Of a stretch of DNA of 64,000 nucleotides, positions 1-12,100 are shown piece after piece (the first letter of the stretch is position 1; each line of letters opens with the position of its first letter). The notes beneath the pieces were generated by a model that saw nothing but the letters and a program-made list of their open reading frames with translations, had not been told where the DNA came from and searched no databases. The stretch comes from Amblyomma americanum (Eukaryota > Arthropoda > Arachnida > Ixodida > Ixodidae), in assembly GCF_052857255.1 (NCBI RefSeq), contig NC_135498.1, positions 159,325,124 to 159,389,123 on the forward strand, written 5' to 3'. Both the position numbers and the translations under genes were made by a program.

Positions 1-1801
1 TTCAGTGCTGCTGCGAGGGCAGAAGATGCACCGTCTTGCACAAATGTACTTTGCAAGTGGATAGTCCCTGCTGAAGGTATAGCACACGTTCAACCTACTC
101 ACATCTCCAATAATGCTACGTTGCCGTTCTTGCTGTACACTAAGAGCCTTGTGTTTCAACTAGGTTCGTAGCTATAGAATTCTTAGTGCATGCATATTAT
201 GATCACGATAAATATCAATGGCACAAGGGCAGCTTGGCTAAACTGTGCACATAAACTGGTTAACTCAATATAGGGTCAAAGACCAGTTTTAGATGCATTT
301 CACCTCAGAGAAACTAAGCACCAGAAAAGGGGGGGGGGGGGGTAACTTGGTCTCATTCATGCACGAATGGCAACATTGGAGATTGAACCCCAAGGTGTTC
401 CGTATATAAGGTGGATGCTGAAACCAATAGACCACTGCTACAAAACACATTGTTTCATGAGTTCACATGTCATTGTTTCCTTCACAAAATGTACAACTGC
501 ACAGTTGCATGATTATTTATACAGTCATGGCAATTTATTCAACAGTGTTACATTGTTTACTCAATAAAAAACATAGCAGACACAATAAACTCAAATTTCT
601 CATGTATTGAACAGCCATGTTTATAATTAATTTGGTTGCACAACTGAAGCAGCCTATTTTTCCTTCATTTGCAGCAAAAAAGGCAGCTCGAAGGAAGCCC
701 TTGGTCGAAATCAAATGCCAAAAGTACTGTGTCAACAAGCCTCCACGTGGGAAACGGAAGCGCGATTATGACCCCTGCCCCATTACACCACTCCCTACTC
801 CACACGACATTGAGTCACTCAGAAAAAAACTAGCATCCGCCTGTCCAGACCTGCAAGCGCTCCGGTACTTGTGTCCCACCAACAAAGCCAAGACAAGGCC
901 ACCATGCAACAAAAAGGCTATAGAAGACACCGACGACCTCTGGAGCGAGCCTTCAGCGACTGAGGTGCAGTCATATATGCAGACACTCAAGCCACTAAGC
1001 CGAGAAGAGAGGCATGATATATGCGAAGAAACGGTCGCCCAAGCTGCCAACAAGTGGCATGCAGCTCGGGTTGGCCGGCTAACAGCATCACTCTTTAAAA
1101 GGATCTGCCGTTGTACCAAGCCAGATGGTTTACTAAAGGAACTACTGTACCCTTGTAATAGAGCCACGTCTGAAGCGATTGCATATGGCAGAGAGCACGA
1201 GGCAGATGCTGTAGAAGCCTATGTAAAGCTGCAGCACGCTAAAGATTTGAGTGTAGCAGTGCAGGAAACTGGCCTTCATGTCCATAACCAGTACCCCTTC
1301 ATAGCTGCCTCACCAGACAGGATTGTTGTTTTAGATGGAGAAGAAGGCCTACTTGAGGTTAAATGCCCCTTCTCCAAAAAAGGTATGGCATGCGAAGAAG
1401 CCTGCCTAGACAAACACTTCTGCTGCAGGCTAACTGAAGACGGTGTGGAGCTGAAGCGGGACCATGCCTATTTTTACCAAATTCAAGGCCAGATGGCAGT
1501 TACGGGCCATAACTGGTGCGACCTTGTCATCTGGACCGAGGTAGACACGCCAGAAGACCCGCCATACCTCTATGTAGAGAGAATACAGTTTAATGAAGAA
1601 TTCTGGAATCGGGAGCAACTGCCAGGACTCCTGCACTTCAGCAAGCATGCACTGATACCAGAGATTCTGACAAGGAGAGTCAAAAAGCTTGGACGGCTGT
1701 ACACGTCCGGCACGTATGTGTCGCACAGCAAATTCAGACAGGGGTATTACGTGTGCACACCTCTTGGAGGTCTGCGCATAAAAATAAAGAAATTAAAGTA
1801 G
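1..1801 (+). CDS. YqaJ-like (lambda-exonuclease fold) nuclease, 3' part of a spliced gene
   Basis: Two exons are visible: 1-76 (partial, the gene starts before the window) and 675-1801, ending in TAG. The first ends GAAG/GTATAG and the second follows TTTGCAG; the one-base phase carried over (G+CA) keeps the frame open. The terminal exon encodes a YqaJ-type PD-(D/E)xK nuclease: GREHE near 1190, SPDR with the Asp at 1316-1318, LEVKCP with Glu 1355-1357 and Lys 1361-1363, and a YQIQGQM motif near 1480. In phages and viruses this fold is a 5'-3' exonuclease paired with a strand-annealing protein. Metazoan homologues form large families, often with an upstream SWIM zinc finger, of unknown role. 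The Cys-rich end of the first exon (CTNVLCKW) would fit the end of such a domain. Catalytic residues look intact, so it may be functional. Host gene versus mobile-element gene cannot be decided here. Confidence 0.8.
77..674 (+). other. Intron of the YqaJ-like gene
   Basis: GT at 77-78 and AG at 673-674 with a pyrimidine-rich stretch before the acceptor. Contains a poly-G run near 330-342 and no other recognisable element. The reading frame joins across it without a stop. Confidence 0.65.
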
Positions 1802-2214
1802 CACACCAGACTAACTATCATCATTCTCATCTAGAGCACAAGAATTTCATCTTGTGTTTTTTTATTTTTCAGTCTCAAGAGTTGCAATATAGAACTGTCA
1901 AAATGTCTCCTCACAATCGTGGCACAAGCGTATGTCCAAGCATACTTTTCGAACTCGAGCCTTCACTCCAGCCTTCATTTTCAACTGTTCTGACCTTTTA
2001 CATTTTCTGCTAACCTGGAAACTTCTAGCTGTAAAATATTGGGTAGTTCACTTTATTTCAATGTTTGTGACGCATCTAATTATTCTGAACTTCCTACTGT
2101 ACTGACTCCCCACATGCTTTGGTCTAAGTGGAGACCAGCAGTTTTGTAAATAAATAACAAAACTTAATGTTTTGAGCACTTTATATGCGTGTTTTGATGA
2201 AAGAAGCTGGCAGG
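1802..2214 (+). other. 3' UTR/flank of the YqaJ-like gene
   Basis: AT-rich sequence without coding potential. An AATAAA at 2149-2154 is the best visible polyadenylation signal downstream of the stop at 1801; an earlier AATAAA lies inside the last codons. Confidence 0.4.
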
Positions 2215-2395
2215 TTAATGCGGCAGTGTTAAGGAGCTCGTGTCGCAGAACAGCCGGTGTCAGCTTTGCAACACGATAACTTCCAAATAAAAAAGAAATT
2301 GTGGAGATACGAGGAATCGAATCCAGGTCTTTCAGAGTGTGAGGCGAGCACGCACAGAACACTACGTAGGCTCATTGGTTCGAACTGAATAAAAG
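2215..2395 (-). repeat. tRNA-derived SINE, minus strand
   Basis: Read on the minus strand, a degenerate tRNA-like head contains a B-box-like GATTCGATTCC at about 2310-2325, followed by a T-rich linker and a body with GACACCGGCTGTTCTGCGA and a terminal half-palindrome near TTAACACTGCCGCATTAA. The same body appears at 20521-20690 and relatives at 53511-53665 and 62405-62705, so it is interspersed. No intact cloverleaf is evident, so it is not called a tRNA gene. Confidence 0.55.
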
Positions 2396-2410
2396 GGGAC
2401 GTAGTGAATG

Positions 2411-2734
2411 CGTTGTGGTCTGACTTCGTGAAAAGTCTTTGTGTACTGGTGCATACAAAAGTAATTCCCTGGCAGCGCTGCAACATGCTGTCGCATTCCA
2501 CAATTAAAGGCCAAGCTTAGGCGTCCTACAATTTTTTTGTTCCCAAATATAGTCAGGAACAGTGTAGCAAAGGCATACTGCTTGTTATATTACATTTTAA
2601 GACTGAAAGTATGGTATGTGTTGTTTGAAGCGGCGTATAGCTGCGAGATGTATTGAAAAGCTTGAGATTAATTTCAACAGCATAAGGGTTCTCGAACGTA
2701 ACATCATGCAGCACAACGGTGATTACAGTATGCG
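2411..2734. other. No recognised feature
   Basis: AT-rich spacer; no open frame or repeat recognised. Confidence 0.4.
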
Positions 2735-3182
2735 TATAAATGCAAGGTAGATTGAAAAAAATTTTACCGTAACGGTATCCCCGGTTGTATCAATTTCAGC
2801 CAAACTGGCAGAAAGCATGCTGCATTCCAACAGCAGACAAATTTCTATTGTTGCATCACCTGCAGCTACCAAAGCATTGTTCCCTAACTTTGTCAGATCA
2901 GTGGTAGAGAGAGGGCAGGCAGAAAGCTTCTTGACACTCGCAAAGTCAACAACCGAGGAGAAAACTTCAGGGTGCTTGCCAACGTTTTGACAAGAGGCAA
3001 GTCATCATGTCGAAACTTTGGTAAGCAGCCCGAGGCTTCCACCTCCCTTGTTCCTTTGTCAGCTCTAGCCGATCATATCCTTCATATTTCAAAATGCCCT
3101 CCTTCAGCAAACAGACAACTCGTGCCCATATCAATCTGTCTCTCTTATCAATGGTAGCCTGAAATTGCTTAAGAGGCAGCAA
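2735..3182 (-). other. Unrecognised coding-like patch, minus strand, one frameshift
   Basis: A 71-codon frame (3182 to 2967) ends at TGA. A second frame, shifted by an indel around 2970, then stays open to about 2735 and reads like ordinary protein (SSVVDFASVKKLSACPLS). The composition is protein-like in both halves (aromatic, mixed charge, no low complexity), which suggests one former exon or transposon ORF with a frameshift. I cannot assign a family. It may belong to a transposon that preceded the piggyBac element. The call rests on open-frame length and composition only. Confidence 0.3.
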
Positions 3183-3741
3183 ACTTCGAAAACCTGCTCA
3201 GCGATATCAATCATTGAGATTGGAAAGGGCCTGTCTAATATCCTCCTGAGACCCGGCTATGGAGATTTTGTCCAATATATTGGGCAAAGGTTTTTTGCGT
3301 CGGCAGAAAATACGGCTGTTCTGTCGGCCACAAAACCGCCTGTCCAAAAAAATAGACATCTAGTGGCGCCAACAGCGGCGCGGTATCAACATTGGCCAAG
3401 AGCAGTCCTTGTGGGATGTAGTCAAGATGGCAGCCTTCAGCAGCACAGCGTTTCACGGCAGCGTGCGTACGAGTAAGTATCATTTCGCTATTTTCACGGT
3501 GGTTTCTTTCGGGTTTCACACGCAGATGTTGTGCTTTAATGTTCCAAGGATGCGCTGTTTGCAAACACAAGGGTAGAACCGCATCGGTTGTTTGCACAGG
3601 TGCATGAGATTGTGATGTCCAACATGTTGGACAACAGGACCGAGCCCACATTATTTTGCCCATTCGTTTCTTCTGGCGTGTTTTCATTCTCTTCTCCTTA
3701 TGCCTGTTTTTGATGTCTCCTTTTTTTCTCATGAAGGCGCT
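3183..3741 (+). promoter_or_regulatory. Probable 5' flank/untranslated exon of the piggyBac gene
   Basis: Contains a good splice-donor-like site (CGA/GTAAGT, about 3470) and a pyrimidine-rich acceptor-like tract before the ATG at 3742, consistent with a non-coding first exon and an intron ahead of the transposase start. No TTAA-flanked terminal repeat could be fixed on this side. Confidence 0.3.
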
Positions 3742-5217
3742 ATGATTGCAAGTATTACAGGAAATCGACCACGAGTCAGTGATGCAACTGCCGAGCGAGT
3801 ACTTGAACGAATTGCGGCCGGGCAATCGTCCGACCTGGATCTGTCCGACAGTGATGAGGAAGCTCCAGAAGACGTTGCTGTTTCGTCTCATCCAGAAGAT
3901 TTTGAACCGGATCAAGACAGCAGTGACGACGAACCAGTGCAGACTGCAGCTGCTCCTCCAAAGAGGGCTGTGCTTTGGAAAATCAGTGACAGGTGAGGCT
4001 CACTATGCCAGGTCTAAGACTGGAATGTAGTTAAACTTTGAAACCGGATCTTTCCTTTGCTTCGGTTCATGAAACGCTTTTACGGAGCACGTTAGGGGCT
4101 TCGTCTGTGGTTGTAGTTTTTAATATTTTGTGGGGCGATTTTGCTGTATTAGTAAAATAGTACAATTCACTTCCAGATCGCCCCAAGCGTGGATGCCAGA
4201 CTTCAGTGTCACCTCACACAAAGTTGGAGAGCGAGCCTTTTGGAGACCATTCGAGTACTTTCAGCAGTACATTTCGGATGAAGTGTGGGAAATGATAGGA
4301 ACAGCTATGAACACTGCTCATGTGGCCGAGACAGGAAAAAGCCTTGGCACAACACCCAGCGAGCTGAAAACATTTTTTGCCATTTCAATCACCATGTCCT
4401 GTCTAGGCTACCCTCAGATCAGAATGTACTGGGCAAAGCGAACGAGAGTGCCTTTAGTGGGAAACAACATGACAAGGGAGCGTTATTTCACACTAAGGTC
4501 GCGTCTAAAAGTTGTGAATGCCCTCCAGGTAGATGACGATGTTAAAGCGCAGGACAGGCTATGGAGGATACGGCCACTAGTTGTGGAGGTGCTGAAAGGT
4601 TGTCATCGTCTTCCCCGTGAAGAGCTTGTTAGTATTGATGAGCAAATGATTCCTTTCAGTGGGCGTACCCAACTGAAGCAATTTGTTCCCAGAAAACCCA
4701 ATCCAGAAGGGTTAAAGAACTTTGTTTTAGCCAGCCCATCCGGCCTCATTCTTGATTTCGAGATATATCAAGGGAAAAAGTCACTTCTGCATCCCGGGAG
4801 CTCTGGCATTGGTGAATCTGCCGTGTTGAGGCTGACGCAAAGCCTGACGAAAAGGACGAAGCTCTTTTTCGACAGGTATTTTACTTCTCCGGGGCTCCTA
4901 GACAAGATGGTCGAGAAGGAGATTGCAGGGACTGGTACAGTTATGAATAACCGTGTGCCAAAGAACGTCAAGCTTTCCTCTGAATCGCAGCTTAAAGTGC
5001 AAGGGCGAGGCACATCAGAGATGTGGGTGCGGAACGATGACAAACAGATGGTTGTCAGATGGTATGACAACAAACCCGTGACACTCATGTCATCATTGCA
5101 TGCAAAAGAACCAGAAGACACTTGTCGGCGGTGGTGCGCCAAACAAAAAAGGCACATAGATGTCCCGAGGCCCCACATTCTGCAGACATACAATGCTAAC
5201 ATGGGAGGAGTTGACAT
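3742..5217 (+). pseudogene. piggyBac-type transposase, truncated by a LINE
   Basis: Exon 1 runs from ATG 3742 to 3992 and exon 2 starts at 4177. The 184-bp intron has GTGAGG and TTCCAG ends and restores frame. The N terminus is acidic (DLDLSDSDEEAPED); the transposase core follows (PDFSVTSHKVGERAFWRPFE). All three catalytic Asp positions of the family are visible: SIDEQM (Asp 4637-4639), FFDRYF (4871-4873) and GGVD (5213-5215). The frame then runs directly into LINE-A ORF1, so the C-terminal third and the cysteine-rich zinc domain are missing. piggyBac transposases cut and paste at TTAA; this copy should be inactive. The missing 3' part is not found after the end of LINE-A, so the locus has also been rearranged. 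Up to the break no stop or frameshift is seen. Confidence 0.8.
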
Positions 5218-5743
5218 GGCCTTTCCAAGGGCGCATAGCGCCGAGCAAGATCAAATAGCAGCACTCAGGGCCCAAAATGAGATGCTGCTAAAGAAAATTA
5301 ACGAATTGGAATCTAAAATCAACCAGTCTTCTTCTCCCCCCTCGCCTCCCGCGGCTGAGGTAATGGAGAGTGAGCTCGTGGTACCGAATGCGGTAACAAG
5401 TTTGGTGGCCGCATTCGAGGCCCGCCTCGGGGCCACAGAGGCCCGATTTGCCGCTATAGAAAATCAAATTTCAATGATGGTAAACGCCATCTCCAAACTG
5501 CAAGAGACAATCCCCGCGATGATTGCCCAACAAATTGCGAATTCCTTGCGCTCCTCGCGCAGGCCCGGCGATCTCTTACCCGGCCGCCCTCACAAAACTT
5601 CTAGACGCACCCCCGAGGTAGCCGACGACGACAACTGCTCACTCTCTGGTATGGAGAATACCCCCCTTCCTGCGAGTGTTGGCTCCGGAGCAGTGTCAGT
5701 ACAACCCCTCCTCAATCTAAATGACCATGGCGAGCAGCCCTAA
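5218..5743 (+). pseudogene. LINE-A ORF1 (coiled-coil RNA-binding type)
   Basis: About 175 codons read in frame with the upstream piggyBac frame and stop at 5741-5743. It begins with a heptad-rich coiled coil (IAALRAQNEMLLKKINELES), then a Pro/Ser linker and a second helical stretch near 5400-5540. Unlike LINE-B ORF1 it has no CCHC zinc knuckles in the part present. Its likely role is RNA chaperone/trimer formation in the retrotransposon particle. No own ATG at the expected start, so it is probably 5' truncated and could only be expressed as a fusion. Confidence 0.55.
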
Positions 5744-8700
5744 GATCAGGCGCTCCCCAAGAACCAATTCGGCCACCCCCGTCCAAATTGTTCAGTGGAA
5801 CTGTCGGGGCTTCCGTTCTCGCGCAAAGAGGGTGGATCCCCGACTTTACCTTTCAACTTTCGATTCTCTTCCCGCGGTGGTTGCCCTCCAGGAGCCAGGG
5901 AGTGGCGTCACCCTCACAAATTACATCCCCTTTCAGCAGGACCCCTCTTCCTGCGTCTGCGTGCATAAAAATTATACGGCTAATCTAGTTGACTTGGAAT
6001 TCTACACAGAATATTCCTATGCGATGGTGACACTTCTTCCGCTCAAGAAACAAGATGCACCACTCCACGTACTCAACATATACTGTTCCCCCAAACTCAA
6101 AAATGTAACATTCGCAGCACTCTTTAGCCGCGCTCTAAAGGCTGCAGGCAGGGACCCCCTAGTGATTGTGGGCGATTTCAACGCCCACAGTACACTATGG
6201 GGATACGTGCGTGAAGAGAAACGGGGACGCAAGCTAGCGGAACTCGCGTCCACGCTGGGCCTGACTCTTCACACTGACCCTGCATATCCAACGCGGCTGG
6301 GTAATTCCGTGACCCGGGATACATGTCCGGATCTCACCTTTACCAAAAACATTGTACACGCAGAATGGATCAACACCGAGGAAACCCTCGGTAGTGACCA
6401 CTGCCTTATCAATACCACCGTAAGGACTAAGCCATTGGCAAGACCTCACGCACAAGCTCGGCTTCCAGACTGGAATAAGTTCCGGCAAAACTACATCAAT
6501 TCGGCGTCTATCCACGAACAAGGCTACCACGCGTGGGCACAAGGATTGGTTACACATCTTCGTTCGGTGGAAACACAAATTTAGCTCTTGGAGGCCACTC
6601 CAGAGGTGGACAACCACCTTCTGCACCTCTGGGAGGCACGGCACAGCCTCGTCCGCAGATGGCGCCGCCAAAAATGTAACAGAAAGCTCAAAATTCATAT
6701 CGCCGAGCTCACCCAGCGAGCGGCAGAGTACGCGGCCCAACTCGCCGACTCGAACTGGGTAGACCGCTGCAACACGGCGGCCAGACAAATGTCGAGCCGG
6801 AGCACGTGGCGCCTTTTCCGCGCCCTAATTGACCCGACTCAAACCCGCGCCGAGACACAAAAACATCTCCGAGCTATTCATACCTTTGATGGAAATACAT
6901 CAAAATTAGCATGCAAACTGCGCGACCAGTATCTTTGCACTAAGCAGGACCCCGGAGGACCCGCGTTCTCGTATGCAGGTTCAGAGAACGCGAATCTGGA
7001 TCAACCATTCCAGTTGCATGACCTCAAGGCGGCCCTAGCTAAAATGAAACGAGGAACGGCACCGGGCAGGGACAAGATAACTGTGAAAATGCTTGCTAAA
7101 CTTCCCGATCCCGCCTACGAAACCCTCCTCGCTTTCATCAACTCAATCTGGCTTGGTGAGGCACCTCTACCAATTGAATGGAAGACCGCCCTGGTAACTT
7201 TCATTCCGAAAGCCGGCAAATCCATAAACACAGACAACCTCCGCCCCATCTCCCTCACGTCTTGCGCGGGAAAGCTGATGGAGACCATGGTGTGGGATAG
7301 GCTGTCTGGGTTTCTGGAAAATGAACATACATTCACAGACACCATGTTCGGTTTCCGCCCGCAGAGGTCCGCTCAGGATGTTCTGCTTCAACTCGACCGA
7401 GAAATTCTCAACCCTGTCGAATATCCCTTCAACGATAAGGCAGTACCCGCCCTTGACTTGAAGGGGGCTTTTGACAATGTCACACACGAAATCATCCTGC
7501 AACACCTCTCCCAAACGAACTGTGGACATAACACGTTTCAGTACATCAAGCAATTTCTCTCGGATCGACGAAGTTTCATCCGAATACAAGACGAAGAACA
7601 CGGCCCATATAAACTGGGAATGAGAGGAACCCCACAGGGTGCGGTCCTCTCGCCATTACTTTTCAATCTGGCCATGATGAAACTCCCGGCTCAGCTGGCG
7701 AAGGTCGAAGGCATCCAGCACGCGCTGTACGCCGACGACATAACCATCTGGGCCAAACACGGATCGGTTGGAGACATTGAGGCCAACCTGCAGCAAGCGG
7801 CGGAGATCGTGGTCGCTTACGCCCGCCGCTGCGGCCTTCAGTGCTCACCGTCCAAATCCGAATTTGTGCACATTCGCCCGTCGCTTCAGTGCACCACCAA
7901 AATGGAACTATCTCTGGCCAGCGGCCAGATACCCGAACACGATGAGATTAGAGTACTTGGTCTCCTTATCCACAAACATCGACGGGCTGATACCACACTA
8001 GCAAAACTGCGCAAGGTGGGGGACCAGGTGGGCCGGATGGTCTGCCGGGTTTCCAACAAACGCGAGGGGTTACGGTGCAGAGACGCTTTGCGGCTGGCGC
8101 ATGCATTCGTGACCAGTCGAGTCCTCTACTCGACTCCTTACCTCCACCTGCGCAAGTTTGATGAGAACGCCATCGAAGTGATTCTCAGAAAGATGTACAA
8201 GCGTGCCCTTGATCTCCCGATCACCACATCCAACCAGCGTCTCATGGGCCTGGGGATGGTTAACACATTCGCGGAGCTCCGGGAGGCGCACTTGACAAAT
8301 CAATACACAAGGCTTTCAAAAACACCGTCGGGTCGCCGCCTATTAGCCCGACTACACATCCATTACCCAACACTTACGGAAGAGCGCGTACGCATTCCTG
8401 AAATCTGGAGATATGCCCTGCACGTACGCCCTCTTCCGGCCAACATGACACGTGACGACCACAGTGGCAGGTGCCTTGCGCGGGCGGAGGCACTGGCCCG
8501 TCACTATGGGAACAAACATGGCATCTTCTACGTGGACGCCTCAGGCCCTCACCATGGGGGGTGGTACACGGCCGCAGTCGTCCACCAAAAAATCGTGGTG
8601 AATGGCCTAACGTTCCGAGCTCAAGACATAACACATGCGGAAGAAGTTGCCATCGCGTTAGCCGCCGCAGACCAGGAGTTGCGAGTGATCGTCACCGACT

Positions 8701-8806
8701 CGAGAGGGGCCTGCATAAAAAATTTAAGAGGGGTACATTCCTCTATTTGCGCATCGCATCCTTCAAAACAGTAACTACCTCGGGGCCCTCGCGTCTCGAA
8801 CGATTG
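5721..8806 (+). pseudogene. LINE-A ORF2: endonuclease-RT-RNase H (5' part)
   Basis: Endonuclease domain at about 5780-6420 (VQWNCRGF, VVGDFNAH-type IVGDFNAH near 6165, GSDHCL near 6395). A TAG at 6582-6584 interrupts the frame, which resumes unchanged. Reverse transcriptase at about 7000-7900 with LRPISLTS, DLKGAFDN and YADD at 7728-7739, thumb to about 8400, then RNase H (YVDASG, THAEEVAIALA, TDSRGA). A one-base frameshift lies between about 8715 and 8760: the downstream frame reads ILQNSNYLGALASRT up to the LINE-B insertion at 8806. The product copies element RNA at the nicked target. Dead because of the stop, the frameshift and the insertion. Confidence 0.85.
8791..8806 (+). repeat. Left target-site duplication of LINE-B
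   Basis: GCGTCTCGAACGATTG occurs here and at 14672-14687, flanking LINE-B exactly; removing LINE-B and one copy restores the LINE-A RNase H frame. Confidence 0.9.
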
Positions 8807-9149
8807 GGTGTTGGGTGTTGGGTTTTATGGCACATAGGCAGCTAAGGCCATCATGCGCCAAACTCAAGGTGTAGAATTGGCTTTCTGTAGAATGTTTACG
8901 AATATCAAAAAATGCCGATGGCGTAGATGACCTAAAAACATTGTGCTGCCTAGTAAAAGAAGAGAAGAAATTTGGAAATCGCTAATGGTAAAAGCCTTAA
9001 AGAAGGTCAGGCAGCCTTAGCGGCTATCCTTGGCTAGGCAAGGATCCTGAGGCTCCCAACCAATCAAATAAAAAGCCTCAGCCTACTTCTCAGGAATGAG
9101 AAAGTGGCTGAGGTGTATCATGTAATAAAGGGAACCAGTGGTTCAAAAA

Positions 9150-12100
9150 TTACAGTTTTTCGAGGACGCCCGCTGCTTTTAAAAAGCTAAAAACGGAGGG
9201 TATGTTAACAATGGCATTATCAGCTAAGAGCAATGTTGGGTGAAAAGGAATGTATTCATGATAAAATTGAGTGAAGTACTTTTTTCTTAGTTTTTCTAGT
9301 TTCACACATGAGAATAAAATGTGGTTAACAGTAAGTTCTTCTCCGCATTCCTCACAACCAGGTTTATCTTGTTTTGTTAGCAGGAAGTTGTGCGTGAGGT
9401 GCGTGTGGCCAATTCGCAGACGGCATAAAACCACTTCTTTAAAACGTTCCTGGTGCACACATGACTTAAATTCACCCAAAACTGGTTTTACAAAGTGCAG
9501 TTTATTATTCACTTCGCTGTTCCAACGCGACTGCCATTTTTGTCTTAATTTCTGTTGAACTAATTTCATACAGTCATTAAAGGGTATATCTACTTTTTTA
9601 TTTCCTTGCCCCGAGCTTGAGCGGCACACAAATCTGCTCTCTCATTTCCTTTTATTCCGACGTGGCTCGGGACCCAGCAGAGTTTAATGTTCTGTCCTCG
9701 AGCTGTTGCTGTTACAATGTTGTGTATGATGTCCCCAAGTATGGGAGTGGTTGCGTTTCTAGAGTGGAGGGCTGTAAGTACACTTAAAGAGTCTGTGTAA
9801 ATAATAGTGTTTTTGAGGTTCTCGTTTAGTATATTTTTTGTTGCCACACATACTGCGTAACATTCTGCGCTGAAGATGGATGCGCACTGTGGAAGTCGCA
9901 TTGCTCTCTCCGAATTTCCTCGCACCACTGCGCTTCCTACGTAAACATTCGTTTTTGAACCGTCAGTGTAAAAGTCCGTAGAACTACTGTATTTTTCTTC
10001 GAGTGCAAGGAATTCCTGTACTATATGTTGTTTCGGAGTTTGTTTTTTTTGGAACTGCGTAAGGGTAAAATCACAGATTGCCGGAAAATTGTGCCATGGA
10101 GGCAGTGGAGCTCGTCTTCGAGCAATGGCAGGTAATGTGTCCAGTACTCCGAGGTTTTGACACATCTCTTCAAAACGCAGGAGGAGTGGCCTGATAGCTT
10201 GTGGTTTGTTGTTAAAAAGTGTTCTTGATGGGCACTTTGTGACTATGGGGTAACATAGGTGTTTGGGAAGCGAACGGATTTTTAAAACGTACGAGCACAT
10301 GAGCGTGGTTCTTCGGTCCTCGAGTGACGGTTCGTTGGTTTCTACATAAAGACTGTTAATGGGTGATGTCCTGTAAGCACCAGTGGAGAGACGCAAACCC
10401 AAGTTATGCACTGTATCTAGTCGTTTAAGGTATGATGGTCTCGCTGACCCATACACTATACATCCATAATCAAGGGTAGAGCGTACTACAGAGCGGTAAA
10501 TTTTTAGAAGGCATGTCCTGTCGGCACCCCAATGTTTTCATGACAGTACTTTGAGTATGTTGAGGGATCGGGAGGCTTTCTTTTTCAGTGCATTTATATG
10601 AGGCAGGAAAGTGAGCTTTTTGTCAAAGGTTACGCCTAGGAATTTGTGCTCATTTTTCACCGGTAGCTGTGTTTTGTTCAGGTGTATAAATGGGTCAGCC
10701 TGTAAGCCTCGCTTAATAGAGAAAAGAATGGCCACGGTTTTCTGTGTGGAAAACCGGAAACCGTTCTCGTCTGCCCAGGTCACCAGTTTATCCATTGTCA
10801 GCTGTATTTGTCTCTCGCATGTTACCAGGTTTGAGGATGTGCAGGCTATTTGCAGATCGTCAACATAGACGGAATACATAATGGCCTTCGGTATTACTTT
10901 GGCTATGGAATTTACTTTAATAACAAACAATGTCGTGCTCAAAATACACCCCTGAGGAACCCCGTTCTCTTGAACGAAGCCCCTGGACACGGTTGATCCT
11001 AGGCGCACTTGAAATGAGCGGTCGGAAAGGAAGTCCTTAAGGCAGTTCAACATCCTGCCACGGATGCCAAGATCTGCTAAGTCACGAAGGATGCCGAACC
11101 ACCAGGTGGTGTCGTATGCTTTCTCGAGGTCAAAAAAGACGGCAAGACAGTGCTGTCTGTGTATAAAAGCCTCTCGGACAGTATTTTCCAGGCGAGTTAA
11201 GTGGTCTGTTGTTGAGCATGCTTTCTTAAAACCGCACTGATGGATGTCAATAAGCTCAAGAGATTCAATCAGAAAAGTTAGTCTTTTATTCAGCACACTT
11301 TCGAATGATTTGGCAAGGCAGCTGGTAAGGGCTATCGGCCTGTAACTAGTAGGGGATGTTGGTTGTTTTCCAGATTTCAGGAATGGTACAATAACTGCTT
11401 TCTTCCAGGCTTTCGGCAATCTTCCGAGCCCCCACACTTGGTTAAAAAACTTCAAGAGCGCCTCCACAGATGGCTGGGAAAGATGTGCTAGCATTTCGTA
11501 ATGTATATTGTCAGGGCCAGGTGCTGTCTTTTTTCCGGCCGAGAGAACTTCGTTTATTTCTTGGAGTGTTATTAAACCATTGTACGGTTCTTTTGTGCAG
11601 CCCGTTGTTGGAAGTCTATGTTTCTCCACTGCATGTTTATGCTTTAAAAATGTTTCTGTGTAGTGTGAAGAACTAGAAATGTTTGAGAAATGTTCTCCCA
11701 AGATGTTTGCCTGTTCCTCTATATTTGTCTGTGTACCTGGAGCTGTTAAGAAAGGAATTGTGTAAGGAGAAAAGCTTCTGTTAAACTTGTGGACTTGTTC
11801 CCGCATTTTTTTGGACGTAACTGAACTATTTATGCATGATACGTAGCTTCTCCATGATGTTCTTTCGGCATTTCGGCGGATGTACCGAGCTTTTGCTCTC
11901 GTCTTTTTAAAGTTGATGAGGTTATCTTGAGTTGGGTATCTTCGAAAAACTCCCCAAGCTTTATTTTGCTTCTTTTTTGCTTCCCGGCATTCCTGCGTGT
12001 ACCATACCTTGTTGTTTTGTCGTACTATTCCTGACGATTGCGGAATAGCTTGGCACGCAGCATCAATAATGCAGCTTGTAAAAATTTCATTCAGTTCGTC

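Noticed and set aside
766..1726. Minus-strand frames over the YqaJ exon
   Set aside because: Shadows of the plus-strand exon, which has clear catalytic motifs.
2281..2390. Candidate tRNA gene
   Set aside because: Only B-box-like sequence is preserved and no cloverleaf can be drawn; interspersed relatives show it is a SINE.
3235..3915. 226-codon minus-strand frame across the piggyBac start
   Set aside because: Low-quality composition and overlap with the spliced piggyBac exon on the plus strand.
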